A stretch of DNA of 36,844 bases, from NCBI GenBank assembly GCA_041481485.1, contig JBGPBY010000006.1, forward strand, positions 1-36,844. Direction: 5' to 3'. The position numbers were made by a program, and so were the translations under genes. Source of the stretch: JBGPBY01 sp041481485 (GTDB taxonomy: Bacteria; Acidobacteriota; Terriglobia; 20CM-2-55-15). Of this stretch, positions 31,055 to 36,844 are shown piece by piece; positions within the stretch are counted from its first letter, which is position 1, and each line of letters opens with the position of its first letter. The notes under the pieces were generated by a model, which did not search any database, was not told the origin of the DNA, and worked only from the letters and a program-made list of their open reading frames with translations.

Positions 31055-32295
31055 GATGCGACAAACCCCGCGCCAACCGTGTCGTTGGCATCATCAATGA
31101 GAATAAAGGCTCCGGTTTGCCGATTCACCCGGTAAGGATCGCAGGCGATCGGCTGCAGTGTTTTAACGGTAACGCGCGCAATATCGTTTTGCCGCAATTC
31201 CGAGATGCCGGTTTCCCTGGCCATCGTATTGGGATCGATTCGAAACTGAATGGCATTAACCATCGCCTTCACTTTGCGTGTCGTGTGGCGCAGGACATAT
31301 TTGGCATTGGTACGCAGCGGATGCTGGCTCATCCAGCAGAGCGTCGCCTCAAATTCCTTCAATGGCACGGGGGCATCATCGACGCCTGTGATCAGGTCTC
31401 CGCGTGAGATATCCACGTCTTCGGCAAGAGTCACTGTTACCGATTGTGGCGCAAACGCCGATTGCAGTTCGTTTCCGAAAGTCGTGATGCCGGTGACGGT
31501 GGTCCTCCTTCCGGAAGGAAGTATGGAGACTTCCTGGCCCACGTGAATCCGGCCGGAAGCGATGCGGCCCATGTATCCACGGAAGTCGGCGAGTTCCGGC
31601 ATCGGTGGACGATTCACCAGTTGCACGGGAAAGCGCAGTTCCTGCGCGCTCTGCGTATCGATTTCGATGGTCTCCAGAGTCTCCATCAATGTCGGACCGT
31701 CATACCACGGGAATTTGTCTCCGCGCGTGACGACCATTTCTCCCAGCAGCGCTGAAAGGGGGATGAAGCGCAGGTCTATCGGATCAAGGTGCGAAAAAAA
31801 TTCCCGAAAGTCCGAACAGATTTTGTCAAAAACCGTCTGGCTGTACTCCACCAGATCCATCTTGTTCACGGCGACGATGATGTGGCGAATTCCCAGCAGA
31901 TGCGCGATGAATGCGTGCCGCCGCGACTGTGTGACGACACCATAGCGTGCGTCGACCAGCACCAGCGCAAGATCCGCTGTGCTTGCACCGGTAACCATGT
32001 TGCGCGTGTACTGCTCATGGCCCGGGGCGTCGGCGATGATGAACTTTCGCCGGTCGGTTGCGAAATAGCGATAAGCGACGTCAATGGTAATGCCCTGTTC
32101 GCGTTCCGCCTTCAGACCGTCCGTGAGCAAAGAGAAGTCGATACCCTTGCCGCCTCGCCGTTCGTTGTCACGTGTAGCCGCGGAAACCTGATCTTCAAAT
32201 GCGCCGCGGGCATCGACCAGCATGCGGCCGATCAGTGTGGATTTGCCGTCGTCGACGCTGCCGGCGGTCAGAAAGCGAAGCAGCCCAACGCTCAA
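31051..32295 (-). CDS. cysN: Sulfate adenylyltransferase subunit 1 (GTPase)
   Basis: CysN is the GTP-hydrolysing subunit that drives APS formation from sulfate and ATP by CysD. G motifs are present: the P-loop AGSVDDGKST (11-20), DAPGHEQYTRNM and NKMD. Elongation-factor-like beta-barrel domains complete 414 residues. There is no C-terminal CysC (APS kinase) fusion, which agrees with an APS-type reductase in the operon. The start is a TTG that overlaps the cysD stop (TTGA), with translation presumably coupled to cysD. Confidence 0.95.
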   Translation of the reverse strand: MSVGLLRFLTAGSVDDGKSTLIGRMLVDARGAFEDQVSAATRDNERRGGKGIDFSLLTDGLKAEREQGITIDVAYRYFATDRRKFIIADAPGHEQYTRNMVTGASTADLALVLVDARYGVVTQSRRHAFIAHLLGIRHIIVAVNKMDLVEYSQTVFDKICSDFREFFSHLDPIDLRFIPLSALLGEMVVTRGDKFPWYDGPTLMETLETIEIDTQSAQELRFPVQLVNRPPMPELADFRGYMGRIASGRIHVGQEVSILPSGRRTTVTGITTFGNELQSAFAPQSVTVTLAEDVDISRGDLITGVDDAPVPLKEFEATLCWMSQHPLRTNAKYVLRHTTRKVKAMVNAIQFRIDPNTMARETGISELRQNDIARVTVKTLQPIACDPYRVNRQTGAFILIDDANDTVGAGFVAS

Positions 32296-33206
32296 AAGTA
32301 GCCTTCCCGTTTTTTGTCTTCCATCGTGTTTGCGCCGTGATCGATAACGCGGGTTTCGCGTTCACTGCGTGTCGCAATGAGCGCCTCTTCGACAATGTCA
32401 TCGATCGTTTCGGCCTGAGATTTGACGGCGCCCGTACAGGGCATGCATCCAAGAGTCCGGAATCGCACCCACTCCGTTACCGGGGTTTCGCCGTCCCGCA
32501 CGTCCGATGGATCAATCACGGGAATCCAGTTGGTTCCGCGAAACACGACTTTGCGTTGCTGCGCATAGTACAGCGGCACAATCGGAATGTTCTGTTCGCG
32601 GATGTACTGCCATACGTCGGTTTCGGTCCAGTTCGAAAGCGGAAACACGCGCATCGATTCGCCTTCGTGAATCTCCCCGTTATAAAGATTCCAAAGCTCG
32701 GGGCGCTGATTCCGCGGATCCCACTGACCGAACGAATCGCGATGCGAAAATACACGTTCCTTCGCGCGAGAACGCTCCTCGTCGCGCCGTGCACCGCCGA
32801 TGGCGGCGTCAAAAGAATACTTTTCCAATGCCTCCAGAAGCGCACCGGTCTTCAAGGCCCCGCAGCAGCGCGCTACGCCGAGTTTCAGCGGATGAGCGCC
32901 TTCGGCAATCGCTTTCTCATTGCGATGGACGATCAGGCGGGCGCCGATCGCCTTTGTAAATTCCTCGCGGAATGTCAGCATCTCTTTGAATTTGTAGCCG
33001 GTGTCGACGTGTAGAAGAGGGAAGGGAATTGGTCCGGGATAGAAGGCCTTGCGCGCCAGATGAACGAGGACGCTGGAATCCTTGCCGATCGAATACAGCA
33101 GGACCGGGTTGCGAAATTGAGCGACCACTTCGCGGATGATGTAGATCGATTCTGCTTCCAGCGCTTCAAGATGGGTCCAGTTTTCGGTGACTACGCTGTT
33201 TTTCAT
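32292..33206 (-). CDS. cysD: Sulfate adenylyltransferase subunit 2
   Basis: CysD transfers AMP from ATP to sulfate, giving APS. The 304-residue length is typical. The PP-loop is YSIGKDSSVLVHLARK (38-53). The family segments LLHVDTGYKFKEM and FPLSNWTETDVW are present. The ATG at 33206 overlaps the cysH stop codon (ATGA). A longer reading upstream would run through cysH and is not credible. Confidence 0.96.
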   Translation of the reverse strand: MKNSVVTENWTHLEALEAESIYIIREVVAQFRNPVLLYSIGKDSSVLVHLARKAFYPGPIPFPLLHVDTGYKFKEMLTFREEFTKAIGARLIVHRNEKAIAEGAHPLKLGVARCCGALKTGALLEALEKYSFDAAIGGARRDEERSRAKERVFSHRDSFGQWDPRNQRPELWNLYNGEIHEGESMRVFPLSNWTETDVWQYIREQNIPIVPLYYAQQRKVVFRGTNWIPVIDPSDVRDGETPVTEWVRFRTLGCMPCTGAVKSQAETIDDIVEEALIATRSERETRVIDHGANTMEDKKREGYF

Positions 33207-33883
33207 TGTTGTGGCTTCACGTGCAATCCGCACTCTTTCGCGCCGGTTTCTTCCCACCACCAGCGGCCCGCGCGGAAATCCTGACCCGGTTGAATGGCCC
33301 GCGTGCACGGAGCACACCCGATGCTGGGGTAACCACGGTCATGCAGTGCGTTGTACGGAACTTTGTTTTCCTTAACGTACGCCCAGACGTCGTCGAGTGT
33401 CCAGTCCAGCAGCGGATTGAACTTGAGAAGACCGTTGGCGTCATCCCACTCTTCGATTTTCAATTCCTGACGTGCATTCGATTGCTCGCGCCGAAGTCCG
33501 GTAATCCAGGCTTTGCGGTCTTTCAGCGCGCGGCCCAGCGGGACTACTTTCCGGATATGGCAGCACTGTTTGCGCTGAGACGTGCTGCGGTAAAAACCAT
33601 TGATTCCATTGGACGCGACCCACTCCTCGACCTGCTCCGCATCCGGAAAATAGACTCTGACCGGAATGGTATACCTGTCGCGAACTTCCTCGAGTAGAGC
33701 GTGAGTTTCCTCAGGCAGGCGCCCGGTGTCCAGCGTAAACGCCTCGATTTTCGAAGCGTGCCTGGCAATCAGATCGAGAAGCACCATGTCTTCCAGTCCG
33801 AAGCTGCAGGCAAACGCACTCGGGCGATGTTCGGTTTCAATCTTCTTTAATAATTGAATGACGTCCTGCGTCCCGGTATGCAT
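33203..33883 (-). CDS. cysH: Adenylyl-sulfate (APS) reductase, iron-sulfur type
   Basis: The enzyme reduces APS to sulfite with thioredoxin-type donors. The 226-residue protein carries the [4Fe-4S] cysteines C107-C108 (KQCCHIRK) and C190-x-x-C193 (GCAPCTR). These mark the APS-reducing branch as opposed to PAPS reductase. The catalytic cysteine is C218 in KECGLH. The substrate-binding segment FTLDTGRLPEET is conserved. It is the first gene of five that all overlap by four bases. The ribosome site before the ATG is weak. A TACAAT about 30 bases upstream may be a -10 box, without a good -35. Confidence 0.94.
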   Translation of the reverse strand: MHTGTQDVIQLLKKIETEHRPSAFACSFGLEDMVLLDLIARHASKIEAFTLDTGRLPEETHALLEEVRDRYTIPVRVYFPDAEQVEEWVASNGINGFYRSTSQRKQCCHIRKVVPLGRALKDRKAWITGLRREQSNARQELKIEEWDDANGLLKFNPLLDWTLDDVWAYVKENKVPYNALHDRGYPSIGCAPCTRAIQPGQDFRAGRWWWEETGAKECGLHVKPQQ

Positions 33884-33980
33884 TTGTCGGCCAACTCGAA
33901 TTGATTATTGTACAACGGAACGACAAGCGGGAGTGGGTTGGCGGGAAAATTTGAAGCAAGGGCCGGTCTTGTTGTAAGCG

Positions 33981-34120
33981 ACTGTCGCGGTCTATGACTT
34001 TGTGAATGAATTCGAATTGAGCGACTGTAGGGGCGGTCTATGACCGCCCACTATGCCTTAGACTGCAATCCTCTATATAGCGGGCGGTCATAGACCGCCC
34101 CTACATTGGGGAATCGCATT
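33981..34120. repeat. REP cluster, three copies
   Basis: A partial copy (GTCGCGGTCTATGAC) is followed by a complete head-to-head pair, GTAGGGGCGGTCTATGACCG and CGGTCATAGACCGCCCCTAC, with the tail GGGGAATCGCATT. It occupies most of the 321-base gap between cysH and the receptor gene. Apart from the hairpin at 34162-34193 no other feature is seen there. Confidence 0.9.
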
Positions 34121-34161
34121 CTTTCTCTCGTTCATGGAGTTTGCACGGGACAGTTATTGAA

Positions 34162-34193
34162 GACAGAGAGGAGTATTCCAATTCCTCTCTGTC
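34162..34193 (-). terminator. Hairpin after the TonB-dependent receptor gene
   Basis: GACAGAGAGGA and TCCTCTCTGTC pair perfectly over 11 bases around a ten-base loop, 12 bases past the stop codon. The following T run on the minus strand is poor (TTCAAT), so efficiency is uncertain. Confidence 0.55.
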
Positions 34194-34204
34194 CCCAATT
34201 CTTT

Positions 34205-36637
34205 CTAGTGTTTTGGCGAGAATCCGAACGTGAGCGTGAGCGAGACGCTGCGGGCGGCCATCAGGGTCAGCAGATCGCCGGGGGCAGCGAGGTTCGACGC
34301 CGTCGATGCCGGTTTCACACCCTGGATGTAGTGCTTATCGAACAGATTGTTTACGGTGAAGCGGACTTTCGTGTTTGAGAACTCCGAGTGCTTTCGGATC
34401 GTGTAGTTCAGGTAGAGATTGGTAATGTCGAATGGGTCAATGCGAACAGCCTCGTTTTTGGGGCCGTTGTCATTCCACTGTGGTCCAATTCTCTTGTTAA
34501 AGAAACCCAGATCCCATGATCCGGTTTGATAACTGAGCCCGATGGTCTCGGAATCTTTCGGAGCATTTGCCGGAGACAGGCGTGTGCTGTTGAAATACGC
34601 CCTGTTGGTGGTGCCATTGAGATACGCGCTGATTCCATGGGTGATGAAGATCGTACTTTCCGCTTCAAGACCGCGCGTATGGGACTTTCCTGCGAGAAAA
34701 TAGACGGGTTCGTTATTGTTGGCCGGATCCGGGAACGACGAATACGCATTTTCAAATCCGATGATGTATCCATCCATATCCAGAGTTGCGCGGCTCGACT
34801 TCCAGACATATCCGATCTGATACGCTTTGGTCTTGGTCGGCTTCGGCAACACGCCTACCGCACCATCCTTCACATCGAACACTTTGGACGGAGGAATCTC
34901 GCTACCCGTCGAAAACTGGATGTACCCGGCCAGGTTGGGCATGATCTTGTAATTTAAATCCACAGATGGAGTCCACGCATCAAACGATGCGCTGTGCTGG
35001 ACGTATGGCGCGCCATTCAAACTTCCCACTGTCTTGCCGTTGTCGGCGAATTGCGTCAGGTCGAACTTGTAGTAGACGTATTTGATTCCTGGAGTGACGG
35101 TCAGTTTTGGAAGCGGATGGATTTCGTATTCAACGTATGGCTGCGACGTTGTGGTGTTGAACTTCTCATGGAAATTCGGCAGCGGGGCATCGGCCCAGGT
35201 TCGGGGATCGGAAGGAGTTTGGAATCGATCGGTCTTGGCAAACTCGTACCAGAGTCCCGTTCGCAACACACCGAATCTGGAGACCTGCGTAATGGGAAGC
35301 ACATCGCCCCATTTCCGGTAGCTATTTAGCTTGTCGACTGCGCTGGTTGTGGTGACCTTGGTCGGATCGTTCAGATTTTGCTTGTTGTAATACCGAAGGC
35401 TGTACACCTTGTTGTCGAGCATCCAACCGTGTCCCAGATTGATCGTGGATCCCACGTAATCGAAGTCCGAAGGGATGTGGTAGAAGTTGTACTGATAATA
35501 GTTGCCTTTGGCCGGATCGTTGGACAAAAGATAATTGTCCCCAAATGCCGCCGCATCCGCCCGGCTCGGGGTCTTGGTGTCCGGCGTGTTGGTCTTCAGT
35601 TCGACAATCGACGTGAATGCTGTCAGGACGACTTTGGGTGAAAGCGTGTACTGGTATTTCAGCGAAAACGCATTGCGCCGCTGAAAGTTGTATGTCTGAT
35701 ATCCGTCGGATTTCATCTGATGGAGATCGAACATGAAATTGGATCGTCCGAAATTGCCGGAGTCAAAGCGGACCTCATACAAGCGCGTATTGAAAGATCC
35801 GTATGAAATCGTCGTCCGAATATTTTGCTGGGCCTTAAGCTGGTTGGACATCATGTTGATGGATCCGCCGAAATTTGTCGGTCCGATCGTCGATGCGGTT
35901 CCCGGACTTCGATCAAAAACAGTTTGGCCAATGAACTGACCCGGAAAGAAAGCCCAGGAATGATGGCTCGGCGTGTTTGTGTCGTTGAATGGTATCCCGT
36001 CGAACGTCATCGTGTAGTCGCCATCCTGAAAACCGCGAAAGAAGGTTTTGCTGTCGCCAAGCCCGGCTCCGTTGGGAGAAAAACTGAAGGTTCCCGGCGC
36101 CATCTGAACGACCTCGGTATAGTCCGCGTTCGGCGAAATAAAATTTTCGATGTATTCGGGACTGATGACGGATTGAGCAGAACGCGCATCCAGCGAACTT
36201 TGAGAGGGCGCCAGCGTTGCGGCAAGTGGAAGAAGTTCGCTTGCGGTGACTTCGACGGAGTCGCTGGTGCCGGCAACCTTCAGTGGGATGGACAGATTTT
36301 CCAATCCGTTGGCGGCAAGCTGAATTCCCGTGCTTTTTACCCTTCCAAGGCCGGAGGCGGATACTTCAATCGAGTAGGTTCCCACCGGCATTCCTGTCGC
36401 AGAGAACCGGCCTTCGTCGTCCGTCGTTTCCGTGCGTGTGGCGCCGCTGAGTTCATTCTTGATCGCCACCGTTGCCTTTGTTACTGCCTTGCCCTGCGAA
36501 TCCACAATGATGCCCGATACTGTCGCCGTCCCGCCCGTGGTCGATTGAGCATGCAATCGACCGGATCCCCCTATTGCCAAAAGAACGCCCAGGCTAGTGA
36601 TCAGCACACTGCGCCATCTCTTCAAAATTCCACTCAT
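34205..36637 (-). CDS. TonB-dependent outer-membrane receptor with carboxypeptidase-regulatory-like domain
   Basis: This 810-residue protein has a signal peptide (cleavage likely after GRLHA, residue 30). A carboxypeptidase-regulatory-like beta domain follows (about 38-125, SGIIVDSQGKAVTKATVAIK). Next are a plug domain (about 145-270, with DYTMTFDGIPFND) and a 22-strand-type barrel ending TLTFGF. It should import a bound ligand across the outer membrane using TonB/ExbBD. The ligand, siderophore or glycan, cannot be told. The ATG at 36637 has GGGAGG about five bases upstream. A possible promoter (TTGCTT, 17 bases, TTTATC) lies near 36690-36720. The gene stands alone, flanked on both sides by REP pairs. 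Confidence 0.92.
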   Translation of the reverse strand: MSGILKRWRSVLITSLGVLLAIGGSGRLHAQSTTGGTATVSGIIVDSQGKAVTKATVAIKNELSGATRTETTDDEGRFSATGMPVGTYSIEVSASGLGRVKSTGIQLAANGLENLSIPLKVAGTSDSVEVTASELLPLAATLAPSQSSLDARSAQSVISPEYIENFISPNADYTEVVQMAPGTFSFSPNGAGLGDSKTFFRGFQDGDYTMTFDGIPFNDTNTPSHHSWAFFPGQFIGQTVFDRSPGTASTIGPTNFGGSINMMSNQLKAQQNIRTTISYGSFNTRLYEVRFDSGNFGRSNFMFDLHQMKSDGYQTYNFQRRNAFSLKYQYTLSPKVVLTAFTSIVELKTNTPDTKTPSRADAAAFGDNYLLSNDPAKGNYYQYNFYHIPSDFDYVGSTINLGHGWMLDNKVYSLRYYNKQNLNDPTKVTTTSAVDKLNSYRKWGDVLPITQVSRFGVLRTGLWYEFAKTDRFQTPSDPRTWADAPLPNFHEKFNTTTSQPYVEYEIHPLPKLTVTPGIKYVYYKFDLTQFADNGKTVGSLNGAPYVQHSASFDAWTPSVDLNYKIMPNLAGYIQFSTGSEIPPSKVFDVKDGAVGVLPKPTKTKAYQIGYVWKSSRATLDMDGYIIGFENAYSSFPDPANNNEPVYFLAGKSHTRGLEAESTIFITHGISAYLNGTTNRAYFNSTRLSPANAPKDSETIGLSYQTGSWDLGFFNKRIGPQWNDNGPKNEAVRIDPFDITNLYLNYTIRKHSEFSNTKVRFTVNNLFDKHYIQGVKPASTASNLAAPGDLLTLMAARSVSLTLTFGFSPKH

Positions 36638-36754
36638 CAGTTCCTCCCTAAGATTTGTCACTTCCCGAAGGGATCGTCGCTGCTCAATGTGGATAAATTG
36701 TTACGGCATCGTTAAAGCAATGTTTCCAGATTCAGATAACTGAAATTTAATGTC

Positions 36755-36844
36755 ACTGTAGGGCCGCTATGACCGTCCACAATTTTGAGGAATGCAATCC
36801 GCCAGATTGTGGGCGGTCATAGACCGCCCCTACAGTGGGGAATC
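36755..36844. repeat. REP pair, head-to-head, at the window end
   Basis: A slightly decayed copy (ACTGTAGGGCCGCTATGACC), the spacer GAGGAATGCAATCC and the intact inverse GGGCGGTCATAGACCGCCCC followed by TACAGTGGGGAATC. It lies upstream of the receptor gene and may separate it from the next transcription unit. Confidence 0.85.

Noticed and set aside
32199..33014. Plus-strand frame over cysD/cysN
   Set aside because: It is a shadow of the well-conserved cysDN genes.
33981..34120. CRISPR-like array
   Set aside because: The repeats are inverted pairs with conserved spacers, there are only three, and no cas gene is near; they are REP elements.

Overview
The window comes from a Gram-negative, probably soil-type bacterium, and my best guess is the phylum Acidobacteriota. 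The reasons are a TonB-dependent receptor with an N-terminal carboxypeptidase-regulatory-like domain, secreted ankyrin and CxxCH proteins, many two-component and c-di-GMP proteins, moderately high GC, and many REP-like repeats between genes. I cannot name a genus. No rRNA, tRNA, CRISPR array, intact insertion sequence or prophage was seen.

Layout. Bases 88-5832 (minus strand) look like one unit: a Na+/H+ antiporter-like protein, a KdpD-type kinase without the Kdp sensor region, a KdpE-type regulator, an exported class A beta-lactamase-like hydrolase, a Nudix hydrolase and a small exported protein. Bases 5908-9908 (minus) hold two paralogous ammonium transporters, each behind a long untranslated leader, with a tiny membrane protein between them. 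Bases 10190-11569 (minus) encode an aromatic-acid-type MFS carrier. Bases 11707-14090 (plus) encode an exported proteasome-like Ntn hydrolase overlapping pruA. Bases 14354-19234 (plus) hold a small HTH gene, htpG, a SEC-C protein, a scar made of an htpG 3'-end copy and an IS91-type transposase remnant, an MFS carrier and a 5'-truncated antitoxin. Bases 19500-21227 (plus) encode a Tat-exported amidohydrolase. Bases 21403-24481 (minus) encode a cNMP-binding-domain histidine kinase and a receiver/flavoprotein fusion. Bases 24745-29197 (plus) encode an ankyrin/heme-motif/toroid fusion and a PAS-GGDEF-EAL protein. Bases 29307-33883 (minus) are a tightly overlapping sulfate-assimilation operon, cysH-cysD-cysN-pirin-membrane protein. 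Bases 34205-36637 (minus) encode a TonB-dependent receptor.

The most striking observation is the pair of leaders upstream of the two amt genes (7506-7698 and 9739-9908). Each has a sigma70-like promoter, then two successive intrinsic terminators. Each terminator's 5' arm overlaps a short hairpin of the form GAC-(six-base loop)-GTC, and three of the four terminators have, or can draw, a second six-base-loop hairpin upstream. All seven hexaloops I can draw have G at position 4, and four have A at position 1. This is the architecture of ANTAR-protein antitermination targets (EutV and NasR/NasT systems), arranged here in tandem on ammonium transport genes.

Other points of interest are very long perfect palindromes between genes, composite repeats that share a core and arms, a membrane protein built of about five two-helix repeats inside the sulfate operon, a beta-lactamase-like protein without a recognisable Glu166 motif, and a kinase/regulator pair whose output is a thioredoxin-reductase-like flavoprotein lacking redox cysteines.
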